This document shows, one piece after another, positions 1-9,616 of a DNA stretch of 64,000 nucleotides. Position 1 is the first letter of the stretch. Every line of letters begins with the position of its first letter. The position numbers and the translations under genes are program-made. This DNA comes from Alistipes sp. GTDB taxonomy: Bacteria > Bacteroidota > Bacteroidia > Bacteroidales > Rikenellaceae. Below the pieces are notes generated by a model. That model was not told the origin of the DNA. It saw nothing but the letters and a program-made list of their open reading frames with translations, and did no database searches. Location of the stretch: the NCBI GenBank assembly GCA_020026335.1, contig JAHHQO010000001.1, forward strand, positions 62,001-126,000, given 5' to 3'.

Positions 1-45
1 TCGCCTGCCGATGTGAATGTCCTGCTGGTGAAGTTCGGCAGATAG
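1..45 (+). CDS. 3' end of an unidentified protein (partial)
   Basis: An open frame enters from the left edge and ends at TAG 43-45, giving the last 14 residues SPADVNVLLVKFGR. Codon use resembles the neighbouring genes, and a strong plus-strand terminator follows about 60 nt later, which fits a real gene end. Too little is visible to assign a function. Confidence 0.5.
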   Translation, partial: SPADVNVLLVKFGR

Positions 46-106
46 GAGTGGCACAAGATTTGCCCCACATCATTTGACAAGCAACGCAACTATTTTATCA
101 TTTTCC

Positions 107-138
107 AAAGACCTGTCCGCCGTGGGCAGGTCTTTTTT
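107..138 (+). terminator. Rho-independent terminator
   Basis: A 12-bp stem (107-118 with 124-135, one G-T pair) has a 5-nt loop and runs into seven or more T residues. It ends the transcript entering from the left edge. Confidence 0.85.
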
Positions 139-257
139 TGTGCATCGTGGGCGGTGGGGTAGGGGAGGGGCGACTCCGAAAAGCCTTATTCGCTCCCCGT
201 CGCCGCCCATCACTCACCATTACCACCCGCTCCGTCCCGTCACGGGAGCACACATCT

Positions 258-273
258 TGTTCCACGTGGAACG
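258..273. other. parS-like centromere site (ParB binding)
   Basis: The 16-mer TGTTCCACGTGGAACG matches the broadly conserved chromosomal parS palindrome (TGTTTCACGTGAAACA, with the TGTTCCACGTGGAAC variant known from pseudomonads) except at the last base. ParB spreads from such sites and loads SMC near the origin. It lies outside any gene. Two further sites lie at 4.1-4.2 kb. Confidence 0.75.
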
Positions 274-424
274 GGGTCGATTTCAAGGCTTTTTACCGCT
301 TTATTCCGCCCGCCAAACAATCTATCCGCCTAATCCGAACACACCGCAGAAACGGCCGAAAAGCCATGATTTTCGGGATAGGGAAGTACCTTGCAGAGTC
401 ACTCCGTGTCCGCAAGAGAAAGGC

Positions 425-460
425 AAAAAAAAGAAGGCCACCCTTTTCGGGGTGGTCTTC
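425..460 (-). terminator. ilvE terminator
   Basis: On the minus strand an 11-bp stem (450-460 with 433-443, one G-T pair) is followed by eight T. It lies 25 nt past the ilvE stop codon. Confidence 0.85.
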
Positions 461-484
461 TCAAATATATGCTTCTCGCGCAGA

Positions 485-1501
485 TTACTCTGCCACGATG
501 GTGCACCAGCCGTATTTATCCTCGGCGCGGCCGTACTGAATATCCTGCAAAGCATTGTAGAGCTTCATCGAATATTCGCCGACCTTATTGCCATAGTCGT
601 AAGTGGCGTTGGTATCCATATCGAAAATCTTGGCGATGGGCGAGATGACGGCAGCCGTACCGCACGCACCGCACTCGGTGAACGATGACAGCTCCTCGAC
701 GGGAATATGACGCTCCTCGACCTCCAGACCCATGTCGGCGGCCAGCTGACGCAGGCTCTTGTTGGTGATGGAGGGCAGCACCGAAGGTGACTTGGGGGTG
801 ATATATTTGCCGTCCTTGATGCCGAAGAAGTTGGCTGCGCCGCACTCCTCGATATATTTATGCTCGGCAGCATCGAGGTACATGATGTTGGAGTAACCCA
901 GACGGTGACCCTTCTCACCCGACATGAGGCTGGCAGCGTAGTTACCGCCCACCTTCACATCGCCCGTACCACGCGGTGCCGCACGGTCCTGCTCACGGTC
1001 GATAGCCACCAAAATGGGCTTGATGCCCTCCTTGAAGTAGGCACCCACGGGCGAGCAGTAGACAATCAGCAACGCATCTTTTGCAGGCTTCACACCCAGT
1101 CCGGCCGTAGTACCGAACATCACGGGACGCAGGTACAACGATGCTCCCGTGCCGTAGGGCGGCACGAAATCGAGGTTGCGCTTCACCACCTCGACACAGG
1201 CATTCACGACCATCTCCACCGTGGGAACAGGCAGACACAGACGTGCGGCAGACGACTGCAAACGCTTGGCGTTCTCCTCCACACGGAACAGACGCACCTT
1301 GCCATCAACACCGCGAAAGGCCTTCAGACCCTCAAACAGCTCGATACCATAATGCAGACACGATGCCGACATATGCATCTTGATGTACTCATCATCGGTC
1401 AGCTCCATGTCGCTCCACTTACCGTCGGTGTAGGTAAAGCGGGCATTGACATTGGTCTTGTGGTAATTGAATCCCAGTGAACTCCAATCAATGTTTTCCA
1501 T
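485..1501 (-). CDS. ilvE: Branched-chain amino acid aminotransferase
   Basis: PLP enzyme of fold type IV that transfers the amino group between glutamate and the keto acids of Leu, Ile and Val, in the cytoplasm. The 338-residue length is typical of the larger eukaryote-like BCAT group. K183 in GDVKVGGNYAAS is the expected Schiff-base lysine, and the block YIEECGAANFFGI (about 217-229) is the family's cofactor-binding segment. The start follows metG by 43 nt on the same strand, so the two may be co-transcribed, although a small hairpin lies between them. A clear terminator follows. Nothing is truncated. Confidence 0.95.
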   Translation of the reverse strand: MENIDWSSLGFNYHKTNVNARFTYTDGKWSDMELTDDEYIKMHMSASCLHYGIELFEGLKAFRGVDGKVRLFRVEENAKRLQSSAARLCLPVPTVEMVVNACVEVVKRNLDFVPPYGTGASLYLRPVMFGTTAGLGVKPAKDALLIVYCSPVGAYFKEGIKPILVAIDREQDRAAPRGTGDVKVGGNYAASLMSGEKGHRLGYSNIMYLDAAEHKYIEECGAANFFGIKDGKYITPKSPSVLPSITNKSLRQLAADMGLEVEERHIPVEELSSFTECGACGTAAVISPIAKIFDMDTNATYDYGNKVGEYSMKLYNALQDIQYGRAEDKYGWCTIVAE

Positions 1502-1530
1502 AGTTTTAGTTTTTTGAGGTTATAGATAAA

Positions 1531-1548
1531 CTAACCTTTCGGGGTTAG
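1531..1548 (-). other. Intercistronic hairpin between metG and ilvE
   Basis: CTAACC (1531-1536) pairs perfectly with GGTTAG (1543-1548) around a 6-nt loop, overlapping the metG stop codon. No T tract follows, so it is more likely an mRNA processing or stability element than a terminator. Confidence 0.45.
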
Positions 1549-3587
1549 CCTACAATAGCACCGCTCATGGTCTTCTCATCGGGCGACAGAAGGCGCAGCT
1601 TACCGCAGGCGTCCTCCGCCATGAGAATCATACCGCGCGACTCGATACCCTTCAGGGGTCGGGGCTTGAGGTTCACAAGTACCAACACCTGCTTGCCGAC
1701 CAGCTGCTCGGGGGTGTAATACTCGGCGATACCCGACACGATGGTACGCTTGTCGATACCGGTGTCGATGGTCAGCTTCAGCAGTTTCTTGGTCTTGGCG
1801 ACCTTCTCCGCCTCCAAAATGGTCGATACACGGATATCCATCTTCTGGAAGTCGTCGAACGAGCACTCCTCCTTCTGGGGAGTGATGTTCTGTGCCGCTT
1901 CGGCTGCCGCATTGGCGGCCTTGGTGGCTGCCAGCTTGTCGAGCTGCTTCTGGATAGTCTCGTCCTCAATCTTCTCGAAGAGGAGGGTGGGAGTGCCAAT
2001 CTTGTGGCCGGCCTCCACGAGACCCATCTGACCCAACTGTTCCCAGCCGAACTTACCCACAGCCAGCATCGCGATAATCTTATCTGCCGAGAAGGGCATG
2101 AAAGGCTCGATGGCGATAGCCGTGTTGGCGGTAATCTGAAGCGCGATGTTCAAGATGGTCTTCACACGCTCGGGGTCGGTCTTGATGACCTTCCAAGGCT
2201 CGGTGTCCGCCAGATATTTGTTACCGATACGCGCGAAATTCATGGCGTCCTTCAATGCCTCGCGGAAGTGGTAGTTCTCGATATTCGACTCCAGCTGCGA
2301 CTTGATGGCACCCATCTCCTCAAGGGTCTGACGGTCGTAGTCGTTCAGCTCGCCGAGGGCGGGAACCTCACCGCCGTAGTATTTCTGAGTCAGCACGAGG
2401 GCACGGTTCACGAAGTTACCCAGCACGGCCACCAGCTCGTTGTTGTTGCGTGCCTGAAAATCTTTCCATGTGAAATCGTTGTCCTTGGTCTCGGGAGCGT
2501 TGGCGCAAAGTACATAACGCAGAACGTCCTCCTTGCCGGGGAAGTCCTCCAGATACTCGTGTGCCCACACTGCCCAGTTGCGCGAGGTCGAAATCTTGTC
2601 ACCCTCCAGATTGAGGAACTCGTTGGCAGGTACATTCTCGGGGAGGATATAACCGCCGTGTGCCTTCAGCATGGCAGGGAAGACGATGCAGTGGAAGACG
2701 ATGTTGTCCTTACCGATGAAGTGAACCATCTTGGTGTCCTCCGATTTCCAATACTTCTCCCAGTCGGGAGTCAAATCCTGTGTCGCCGAAATGTAGCCGA
2801 TGGGCGCATCGAACCACACGTAGAGAACCTTACCCTCGGCACCCTCCACGGGTACGGGGATACCCCAATCGAGGTCACGGCTCACGGCACGGGGCTGGAG
2901 ACCGCCATCGAGCCAGCTCTTGCACTGACCATAGACATTCGACTTCCACTCCTTGTGGCCGTCCAAAATCCACTCGCGCAGGAAAGATTCGTACTGGTCG
3001 AGGGGCAGGTACCAGTGGGTGGTTGATTTCTTGACGGGTACAGAACCCGACACCGCCGACTTGGGGTTGATCAACTCATCGGGCGAGAGGGTCGAACCGC
3101 ACGCCTCGCACTGGTCGCCGTAGGCCTTTTCGTTGCCGCACTTGGGGCAGGTACCGGTGATGTAGCGGTCGGCGAGGAAGGTCTGTGCCTCCTCGTCGTA
3201 GTACTGCTCCGAGGTCTTCTCGATGAACTTGCCCTCGTCATAGAGCTTCTTGAAGAAGGCCGACGCATTCTTGGCGTGGGTGGGTGACGAGGTACGCGAA
3301 TAGATATCGAAGTTGATGCCGAGACCTTCGAACGAACGCTTGATGATAGCGTGGTAGCGATCTACAATCTCCTGAGGAGTGACGCCCTCCTTGCGGGCCT
3401 TGATGGTGATGGGCACACCGTGCTCATCGGAACCGCAAACCGAGATGACGTCACAACCCTTCAGACGCAGGTAGCGCGTGTAGATATCCGAGGGTATGTA
3501 AACTCCCGCAAGGTGACCGATATGCACGGGACCGTTAGCATAGGGGAGTGCCGATGTTACGAGATAACGTTTGAACTCTTTTGCCAT
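1545..3587 (-). CDS. metG: Methionine-tRNA ligase
   Basis: Charges tRNA-Met with methionine. The protein has 680 residues. The class I HIGH motif is at 22-25, a zinc knuckle has Cys147, Cys150, Cys160 and Cys163, and the KMSKS loop appears as KISTS at 331-335, a deviation I recall from other Bacteroidetes MetG proteins. The C-terminal block from about residue 575 ([14 protein letters not shown] onward) is the EMAP-II/Trbp111-like tRNA-binding domain that dimerises MetG. The start ATG sits just after a promoter-like -7 box on the minus strand. All domains are intact. Confidence 0.97.
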   Translation of the reverse strand: MAKEFKRYLVTSALPYANGPVHIGHLAGVYIPSDIYTRYLRLKGCDVISVCGSDEHGVPITIKARKEGVTPQEIVDRYHAIIKRSFEGLGINFDIYSRTSSPTHAKNASAFFKKLYDEGKFIEKTSEQYYDEEAQTFLADRYITGTCPKCGNEKAYGDQCEACGSTLSPDELINPKSAVSGSVPVKKSTTHWYLPLDQYESFLREWILDGHKEWKSNVYGQCKSWLDGGLQPRAVSRDLDWGIPVPVEGAEGKVLYVWFDAPIGYISATQDLTPDWEKYWKSEDTKMVHFIGKDNIVFHCIVFPAMLKAHGGYILPENVPANEFLNLEGDKISTSRNWAVWAHEYLEDFPGKEDVLRYVLCANAPETKDNDFTWKDFQARNNNELVAVLGNFVNRALVLTQKYYGGEVPALGELNDYDRQTLEEMGAIKSQLESNIENYHFREALKDAMNFARIGNKYLADTEPWKVIKTDPERVKTILNIALQITANTAIAIEPFMPFSADKIIAMLAVGKFGWEQLGQMGLVEAGHKIGTPTLLFEKIEDETIQKQLDKLAATKAANAAAEAAQNITPQKEECSFDDFQKMDIRVSTILEAEKVAKTKKLLKLTIDTGIDKRTIVSGIAEYYTPEQLVGKQVLVLVNLKPRPLKGIESRGMILMAEDACGKLRLLSPDEKTMSGAIVG

Positions 3588-3613
3588 AAAAATAAAGTAT
3601 TTCTAAATTGGTT

Positions 3614-3621
3614 CAAAAGTA
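3614..3621 (-). promoter_or_regulatory. metG promoter -7 box
   Basis: On the minus strand TACTTTTG matches TANNTTTG and ends 27 nt before the metG start. The -33 element is not a clean match. Confidence 0.6.
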
Positions 3622-3824
3622 CGAAAAAATCGGATAACATCGAAGAAATCAGCGGATAATCTCATTTCGTTTTTCGGGAGGGGGCGATGTGGGAAGGTGC
3701 GCGACGGGCAGACACAAGAACGGGGCGGTGGTCGCCTGCCCGAAATGAGACGGGGCGATGGTCGAGGGATTTATTCGATGACGGGATTCGCCCGGCTTGT
3801 TCGATTGGGTGCGCAGGGACGGGG

Positions 3825-3904
3825 CGATATTCGCTCGGCGGGACGGGTGGTCCCGTCCCTTGGCGCGAGCCGCTCTCTGAACAATCGGGAGAGAACGCAA
3901 AAAA
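3825..3904 (+). repeat. 80-nt dispersed repeat, copy A
   Basis: This 80-nt block matches 10351-10430 at 73 of 80 positions without gaps and in the same orientation. It contains the hairpin GGGACGGG/CCCGTCCC and ends in a run of A. Both copies are intergenic. The repeat family is not recognised. Confidence 0.85.
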
Positions 3905-4121
3905 TCATTACAGACAAAAAAACAGACTCACACCCACCGACACTTCCCGGCCAATACAAGCTACCCACAAACGCCCCCAAAAAGTAACGCGACTTCGCCA
4001 CCGCCGACCGCCCACCTCCGACAAAGTAACGTGCCCTCCCGCCACCTGCCAACAAAGTAACGCAACTTCTATACCCACTACCTCCCGACCGTGCCCCAAC
4101 TGCGAGACGGAAGAAGTCGGG

Positions 4122-4139
4122 TTGTTCCACGTGGAACAA
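4122..4139. other. parS site, perfect palindrome
   Basis: TTGTTCCACGTGGAACAA is a perfect 18-bp palindrome containing the parS core TGTTCCACGTGGAACA. It is intergenic and is the best of the three matches in the window. Confidence 0.85.
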
Positions 4140-4178
4140 TTCGGGAAGACGGAGCATCGAGAGTGGGGGAGGGGACGA

Positions 4179-4198
4179 AATGTTCCACGGGGAACATT
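4179..4198. other. Degenerate parS-like site
   Basis: AATGTTCCACGGGGAACATT is palindromic except at its centre and differs from the parS core by one base (CACGGG for CACGTG). It lies 40 bp from the perfect site, and parS sites often come in clusters. Confidence 0.6.
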
Positions 4199-5530
4199 GG
4201 GGGAAACATGACAAATTCAAGATTGGGAAATATTGAAGGAGAAAAAAACAGAAGTCGCGGAGAAGAAAAATCCCAATAAACTCGGAAAGACACCCAGACC
4301 CACCAACCCCAAAAAACAAGGATAGGCGAGCAAAAAAAATCCGAGGGCAAAAGTCAGCACTTCCCCCTCCGCAAAAAAAATTTATGTAGGGGAGCAACGG
4401 AAAAAGTCGGGCGCGGGAAAGACAAAACTTCGGAGAGAGGAGAGGATTTTTTTGCGAAGGACAAAATTTTGAAATGAGAGAAGGCAGAAAATTTCGGAGG
4501 GGCAAAATGTGTCGCGCCGAAGAAAATTCCGAAAGCGCGTAAAAAAAGCGCAATTTTAACGGCGATTTTAGGAGATAATCCGTATATATTCTCGAAACGG
4601 TTGTAAATACGCGATTCTCACAGCGTTTGAAAATCACATATTAATTTCTATTTCAATACTTTACAGCATATATCCACTATTCACCGAAAAGTGGCAAGTA
4701 GAGGAAAAATCCTCATTTTTCGCGTTCACAGCCCAAAATCGACCTCATGAGAGAAAAAATCTCCTCCCCGAAGCAAAATTCTCCACTTCACGGAAAATTC
4801 ACCTCCTTTTGAAAAATTTATCCTCTCGCAAAAAAAATCCTCCGCCCGAAAAAATTTCACCAAAGGAGAGGGTGAGCAAGTTTCACCATTTTTCAAAATT
4901 TTGTCTTTCCGTGAATTTTTAAAGATTTTGACGAACAGAGGAAGCCGAGAGATAGTAGGGACGTTCGTAAAAAATTTTACAGACAAGGAGGGCGGAGAGC
5001 GACTCCGAAATCGAGAGAGCAACAACCGGCCGACTCGAAAGACCCAAGGACGACCCAAGCCCGACCGCGCAAAATATTTGGGGATAAAAAATTCGGAGGG
5101 GGCAATCGACGACCCCAACAAGAAAATTAAGGGTAAAAATATGAGAGAGGAGAGAGGAGAGAGGGTTATTTTTTTTGGGGGGGGGGTGACGGAAGGGGCA
5201 GGTTGGGAAATTGAGCGTAAAATCCGCGATTTTAACCACTCATTTCATCTGCACACATAAGTTATCAAAACAATAAACAACCTCGCTAAAAAGGGCGGAT
5301 TTTCAACAATGGCAGTACAAGAGGAGAGGGCACAACAAAAGCGGGCAAAACGGAGATATTCCCCCAGCGAATGGTGCGCAACAAAGGGAAGGAGGACGCA
5401 ACAGAGGGAGGAGGTGCACACAAACGAAGAAGGGAGCACACCGCGCCACAACTACCAACCAACCGCGCCGACTGCAAGCGACAGCCCCCAACCGCGCCGA
5501 AACAACCGACCACAACCGACCGCACCGCCC

Positions 5531-5581
5531 AAAAAAAAAAAAAAAAAAAAAAAAAAAAACGGTAGACCCTTTGGTCTACCG
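5531..5581 (-). terminator. pth terminator with a 29-nt T tract
   Basis: On the minus strand the perfect 9-bp stem CGGTAGACC/GGTCTACCG with a 4-nt loop is followed by 29 consecutive T. Far fewer T are enough for termination, so the tract is unusually long and is expected to vary in length. Confidence 0.9.
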
Positions 5582-5623
5582 TCCGAAAAATTATATCACC
5601 ATGTGAATATATTCTCGTCAGTG

Positions 5624-6187
5624 CTACTTCTTGTTGTAGGTGTTCATCGTCATCGAAACACCCACAGCGGCAAACGACTTGATGGCATCGCAGAACATCG
5701 GCAGACGCTCCTCGATGACTTTCTTGTCGTCGGTGCTCCATTCCCCCAGCACCCAGTCTACCTGGTGTCCCTTGGGGAAGTCGCCGCCCACACCAAAACG
5801 CATACGCGCATACTCCTCTGTACCAATCAGTTCGGCAATGTTCTTCAGTCCGTTGTGACCTCCGGCACTGCCCTTGGGACGCATACGCAGCGTGCCGAGC
5901 GGCAACGCTATATCATCGGATACGACCAGCAGGTTCTCCACAGGTATCTTCTCCTGATCGAGCCAGTAGCGCACCGCCTTGCCCGACAGATTCATGTAGG
6001 TCGACGGCTTGAGGAGAATGAGGGTGCGGCCCTTGAATCTCATCTCGGCCACATCACCATAACGCTGTGTCGTAAAAACAGCGTTGGATGCCTCGGCTAA
6101 GGCATCCAACACTTTAAATCCGATGTTGTGACGGGTCTCGGCGTATTCCGCACCGATGTTACCCAATCCAACAATCAGGTATTTCAT
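5624..6187 (-). CDS. pth: Peptidyl-tRNA hydrolase
   Basis: Recycles peptidyl-tRNA released by stalled ribosomes by cleaving the ester bond. The 187-residue length is typical. The family catalytic and binding residues are present: N10, H20 (the catalytic base, in ETRHNIGF), N66 in [10 protein letters not shown]91 in [11 protein letters not shown] and N112 in GGHNGLKNI. It lies 12 nt downstream of the ribosomal protein L25 gene on the same strand, the common rplY-pth pairing, and shares its promoter. Confidence 0.97.
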   Translation of the reverse strand: MKYLIVGLGNIGAEYAETRHNIGFKVLDALAEASNAVFTTQRYGDVAEMRFKGRTLILLKPSTYMNLSGKAVRYWLDQEKIPVENLLVVSDDIALPLGTLRMRPKGSAGGHNGLKNIAELIGTEEYARMRFGVGGDFPKGHQVDWVLGEWSTDDKKVIEERLPMFCDAIKSFAAVGVSMTMNTYNKK

Positions 6188-6199
6188 GCATTAAGCGCA

Positions 6200-6766
6200 T
6201 TAAGCCTTCTCGGCACCACGCGAAGCACGAGTTACGCGAACGGCGCAAACTGCGGTAGTTGCGGGAGTGATGAACTTAACGTTCTCAATCTGGAGGTCAC
6301 CAACGAAGATGGTCTTACCAACACCCAGGGGAGTAACGTCAACAACAATCTCATCGGGGAGGTTCTCCGACAGCGCGCTCACGATGAGCTTACGAGCCGA
6401 CAGAACGAGCTTACCACCGACCTTCACACCCTCGGCGTTACCCGACAGACGTACGGGAATGGCAATCGATACGGGCTTACCGGCTGCGATACGGAAGAAC
6501 TCCATGTGGAGAATCTCCTCGCGGATGGGGTGGAACTGCACCTCACGCATAACAGCCAACTCCTTCTTACCGTTGAAGTCGAACTCCACGATGTACGAGT
6601 TGGGAGTGTAGATGAGGGCCTTTACCTCACGGGGATCGATAGTGAAGTTAACGGTCTCGCCGTTACCGCACAAAACGCAGGGGGTCAAACCCTCGCGACG
6701 GATAGCCTTGGCTGCCTTCTTACCGAAATCGGCGCGCTCAATAGCCTTAACTACAATAGTTTTCAT
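6200..6766 (-). CDS. rplY: 50S ribosomal protein L25/general stress protein Ctc
   Basis: Binds 5S rRNA in the large subunit. I chose the ATG at 6764-6766, giving 188 residues starting MKTIVVKAIER. The frame stays open further upstream, but that part is not conserved in appearance and would overrun the promoter. The N-terminal part (to about residue 95) is the L25 domain and the remainder is the TL5/Ctc C-terminal beta domain. It heads a two-gene operon with pth. Confidence 0.93.
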   Translation of the reverse strand: MKTIVVKAIERADFGKKAAKAIRREGLTPCVLCGNGETVNFTIDPREVKALIYTPNSYIVEFDFNGKKELAVMREVQFHPIREEILHMEFFRIAAGKPVSIAIPVRLSGNAEGVKVGGKLVLSARKLIVSALSENLPDEIVVDVTPLGVGKTIFVGDLQIENVKFITPATTAVCAVRVTRASRGAEKA

Positions 6767-6857
6767 TGAGTAAAAATAATTTAAATAGTGTAACCTGCGG
6801 CGGTTCTCAGTGCGACATCTAAAGTGACGTACCCCAATTCCGCCTGAATTCGAGTGG

Positions 6858-6887
6858 CAAAGATACACAAAATTTCTGTAAATCAAA
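6858..6887 (-). promoter_or_regulatory. rplY-pth promoter
   Basis: On the minus strand TTTG (6884-6887), an 18-nt spacer and TATCTTTG (6858-6865) match the Bacteroidetes consensus almost exactly. The predicted leader is about 85 nt. Confidence 0.75.
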
Positions 6888-6985
6888 TACCTTGAGCCTT
6901 TTCCGCCCGAAAATTTCGGCATAAAATCCGCTCACGGTCAATAATTTCCACCCCGCGGGGGTTATTTTTCCCGTCCCGAAAGAGG

Positions 6986-7018
6986 AAAAAAGTACCCGCC
7001 ACATGGAATGTGACGGGT
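6986..7018 (-). terminator. galE terminator
   Basis: On the minus strand an 11-bp stem (7008-7018 with 6994-7004, one G-T pair) precedes a T-rich tract. It lies downstream of the galE stop. Confidence 0.75.
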
Positions 7019-7044
7019 GCAGTATAAAAAAGGAAATAATTGAC

Positions 7045-8073
7045 TTACTTAATACCTCTAAGGTGCTTCTCCCACTCCCAAGCCGACTTCAACGTCTCAT
7101 CGAGGGTGCGAACAGCCTTCCAGCCCAGCTCGTTGTTGGCGAGGGTGGGATCTGCCCAGATGGCGATGATGTCACCATCACGACGGGGTGCAATCTTGTG
7201 ATTGACCTTCACTCCGTTCACCTCCTCGAACTTGTTCACCAACTCGAGCACCGAGACACCACGGCCTGTACCGATGTTGAAAATCTCGTAGTTCTCCTTG
7301 TTCTTGTTCTCGACCATACGACCGATGGCTACCACGTGAGCCTTTGCCAAGTCGGTCACATCGATGTAGTCGCGGATACACGAACCGTCGGGTGTGGGGT
7401 AGTCGTCACCGAAGATGGAGAGACACTCGCGAAGACCTGCGGCGGTCTGTGTCACGTAGGGCACGAGGTTCTGGGGCACACCGCGGGGCAGCTCGCCAAT
7501 CTGTGCCGAGGGGTGAGCACCAATGGGGTTGAAGTAACGCAGGGCAATACCCTTCATCTCAGGATAGGCCTTCAGCGTGTCGCGGAGAATATCCTCACAC
7601 ATCTGCTTGGTGTTGCCGTAGGGCGAGGTCGCCGGCTTGCGGGGCGTCTGCTCGGTCACGGGCTGCTTGTCCGGCTCGCCGTAAACGGTGCACGACGACG
7701 AGAAAACCACATTGCTGCGGCCGAACTCGTGCATGAGTCCAATCACATTCATGAACGAGGTGAGGTTGTTGCCGTAGTAGAGGAGCGGTTTCTGCAACGA
7801 TTCGCCCACCGCCTTCGAAGCAGCGAAGTGAATCACCGAGTCAAACTCATACTTTTCAAACACCTTGCGGAAAGCCGCTCTGTCGCAACAATCGACCTGC
7901 TCGAAGGGGATATCCACACCCGTGATGCGGCGTACGCTCTCCACAGCACTGTACTCGCTGTTCGACAGGTTATCGACAATAACCACATCGTAGCCCGCCT
8001 CGATGAGTTCCACGGTGGTGTGCGAGCCGATGTAACCGGCACCGCCGCTAACCAAAACACACTGTTTTTTCAT
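7045..8073 (-). CDS. galE: UDP-glucose 4-epimerase
   Basis: Interconverts UDP-glucose and UDP-galactose with bound NAD, in the Leloir pathway and for surface polysaccharide precursors. The 342-residue protein has the Rossmann motif GGAGYIG at 10-16 and the extended-SDR catalytic residues S125-S127 and Y152/K156 (SPYGNTK). The blocks FAASKAVGES and GDDYPTPDGSCIRDYI are typical of GalE and argue against the related SDR-type threonine dehydrogenase, which would otherwise be expected beside kbl. It diverges from kbl across a 346-nt spacer and has its own promoter and terminator. Confidence 0.96.
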   Translation of the reverse strand: MKKQCVLVSGGAGYIGSHTTVELIEAGYDVVIVDNLSNSEYSAVESVRRITGVDIPFEQVDCCDRAAFRKVFEKYEFDSVIHFAASKAVGESLQKPLLYYGNNLTSFMNVIGLMHEFGRSNVVFSSSCTVYGEPDKQPVTEQTPRKPATSPYGNTKQMCEDILRDTLKAYPEMKGIALRYFNPIGAHPSAQIGELPRGVPQNLVPYVTQTAAGLRECLSIFGDDYPTPDGSCIRDYIDVTDLAKAHVVAIGRMVENKNKENYEIFNIGTGRGVSVLELVNKFEEVNGVKVNHKIAPRRDGDIIAIWADPTLANNELGWKAVRTLDETLKSAWEWEKHLRGIK

Positions 8074-8122
8074 TCTCTAAAGTTTTTAGTCTGTAAAATT
8101 CACTTCGTTGCAAAGCAACATA

Positions 8123-8130
8123 CAAAGGTA
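8123..8130 (-). promoter_or_regulatory. galE promoter -7 box
   Basis: TACCTTTG on the minus strand matches TANNTTTG and lies 49 nt before the galE start. The -33 element is weak. Confidence 0.55.
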
Positions 8131-8336
8131 CGAATTTAAAACGAAACCTCCGATTTTAAGCCGACAAATTCCACACCCCCAACGACAAAACCGACAGACA
8201 TACCGACAGACACCCCTTCTCGCCACGCCAATCAGAGTCACAGTCAGCACTTTCCACCCTCCACCGACAGAGGTTTAGGAAAGTACGTGGCGAAAAAAAA
8301 GAAGTTACAATCTGTAATTATTCCGAAAAAAAATCT

Positions 8337-8344
8337 TATCTTTG
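8337..8344 (+). promoter_or_regulatory. kbl promoter -7 box
   Basis: TATCTTTG matches TANNTTTG and lies 75 nt upstream of the kbl ATG. Confidence 0.6.
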
Positions 8345-8419
8345 CTAATGATGTGGCGTTGAAAAGGCGTCACCACTTATGGGATTAAAACACAAAAACT
8401 TAATCTAAAAATAACAACT

Positions 8420-9607
8420 ATGTACGGAAAAATGAAAGAGCATCTCCAGCAGGAGCTGGCTGACATCAAGGCCGCAGGACTCTACAAGACAGAGAGAGTC
8501 ATCGAGTCTCCTCAGAGAGCCGAAATCACCGTTGCAGGAAAACCTGTATTGAATTTCTGTGCCAATAACTACCTTGGTCTGTCCGACAACCCCCGCCTGG
8601 TGGAGGCTGCCAAGAAGGCTATGGATGCTCGCGGCTACGGTATGTCGTCCGTAAGATTCATCTGCGGATGCCAGGACTTGCACAAGCAACTCGAAAAAGC
8701 CATCTCCGACTACTTCGGCACCGAGGATACCATTCTCTACGCCGCGTGCTTCGATGCCAACGGCGGTGTCTTCGAACCCCTGTTCACCGATCAGGACGCC
8801 ATCATCTCCGACTCGCTGAACCACGCCTCAATCATCGACGGCGTGCGCCTCTGCAAGGCCGTGCGCTACCGCTACGCCAATGCCGACATGGCCGACCTCG
8901 AGGAGAAACTCAAGGAGGCTCAGGCACAGCGTTTCCGTATCATCTGCACCGATGGCGTCTTCTCGATGGACGGTAATGCCGCTCCCCTCGACAAGATTTG
9001 CGCCCTGGCCGAGAAGTACGATGCTCTGGTCATGGTCGATGAGTGCCACTCGGCAGGTGTGCTGGGTGCTACCGGCGGCGGTATCACCGAACTCTACAAC
9101 CTGCGCGGTCAGGTCGATATCCTCACCGGTACACTGGGTAAGGCCTTCGGCGGTGCCGTGGGCGGCTACACCACCGGTCGCAAGGAGATTATCGACATGC
9201 TGCGCCAGCGTTCGCGTCCCTACCTGTTCTCCAACTCGCTGCCCCCCGCAATCGTGGGTGCCGGCATCGAGACCTTCCGTATGCTGACCGAGAGCCACGA
9301 GATTCACGACCGTCTGGTCAAGAATGTCGAGCACTTCCGCACCAAGATGGTGGCAGCAGGCTTCGACATCAAACCCACACAGTCGGCTATCTGCGCCGTG
9401 ATGCTCTACGATGCCAAACTTTCGCAGGTCTTCGCCGCGAAGTTGCAGGATGAGGGTATCTTCGTCACCGGCTTCTACTATCCCGTCGTTCCGAAGGGTC
9501 AGGCCCGTATCCGTGTGCAGGTATCGGCAGGCCACACCATCGAACAGCTCGACCGTTGTGTGGAGGCATTCGTCAAAATCGGCAAAGAGCTCAACGTATT
9601 AAAATAA
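8420..9607 (+). CDS. kbl: Glycine C-acetyltransferase (2-amino-3-ketobutyrate CoA ligase)
   Basis: PLP enzyme of the alpha-oxoamine synthase family. It cleaves 2-amino-3-ketobutyrate with CoA to glycine and acetyl-CoA, the second step of threonine breakdown. The length of 395 residues is close to E. coli Kbl (398). NFCANNYLGL (45-54) is the family signature, VDECHSAG (206-213) holds the Asp and His that contact PLP, and K241 in TGTLGKAFGG is the PLP lysine. The first step, threonine dehydrogenase, is not adjacent. An Lrp/AsnC regulator follows 9 nt later, probably in the same operon. Confidence 0.95.
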   Translation: MYGKMKEHLQQELADIKAAGLYKTERVIESPQRAEITVAGKPVLNFCANNYLGLSDNPRLVEAAKKAMDARGYGMSSVRFICGCQDLHKQLEKAISDYFGTEDTILYAACFDANGGVFEPLFTDQDAIISDSLNHASIIDGVRLCKAVRYRYANADMADLEEKLKEAQAQRFRIICTDGVFSMDGNAAPLDKICALAEKYDALVMVDECHSAGVLGATGGGITELYNLRGQVDILTGTLGKAFGGAVGGYTTGRKEIIDMLRQRSRPYLFSNSLPPAIVGAGIETFRMLTESHEIHDRLVKNVEHFRTKMVAAGFDIKPTQSAICAVMLYDAKLSQVFAAKLQDEGIFVTGFYYPVVPKGQARIRVQVSAGHTIEQLDRCVEAFVKIGKELNVLK

Positions 9608-9616
9608 AAAGTACCA

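Larger units (their letters stand above)
46..484. other. Intergenic region with terminators and a parS-like site
   Basis: This spacer separates the partial gene at the left edge from convergent ilvE. It holds a plus-strand terminator, a parS-like palindrome at 258-273 and the ilvE terminator. Short overlapping frames on both strands here show no recognisable protein and were not called. Confidence 0.7.
3622..5559. other. Long purine-rich non-coding region
   Basis: About 1.9 kb between metG (leaving to the left) and the pth terminator. The plus strand is strongly A/G-rich from roughly 4200 to 5500. Frames such as 3771-4637 minus and 5309-6100 plus are low-complexity, or run into pth antisense, and look like no known protein. 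The region holds two parS-like palindromes, one copy of an 80-nt dispersed repeat, a run of ten G (5177-5186) and a run of 29 A (5531-5559). Confidence 0.7.
8074..8419. other. Divergent galE/kbl control region
   Basis: Holds a minus-strand -7 box for galE (8123-8130), a plus-strand -7 box for kbl (8337-8344), a GTTGC/GCAAC hairpin in the galE leader near 8106-8118 and a short hairpin (8353-8373) in the kbl leader. No gene is visible. Confidence 0.6.

Noticed and set aside
3771..4637. 288-residue minus-strand open frame in the metG-pth spacer
   Set aside because: Low-complexity, Phe/Ser/Arg-rich, spans parS sites and the 80-nt repeat, and has no homologous look.
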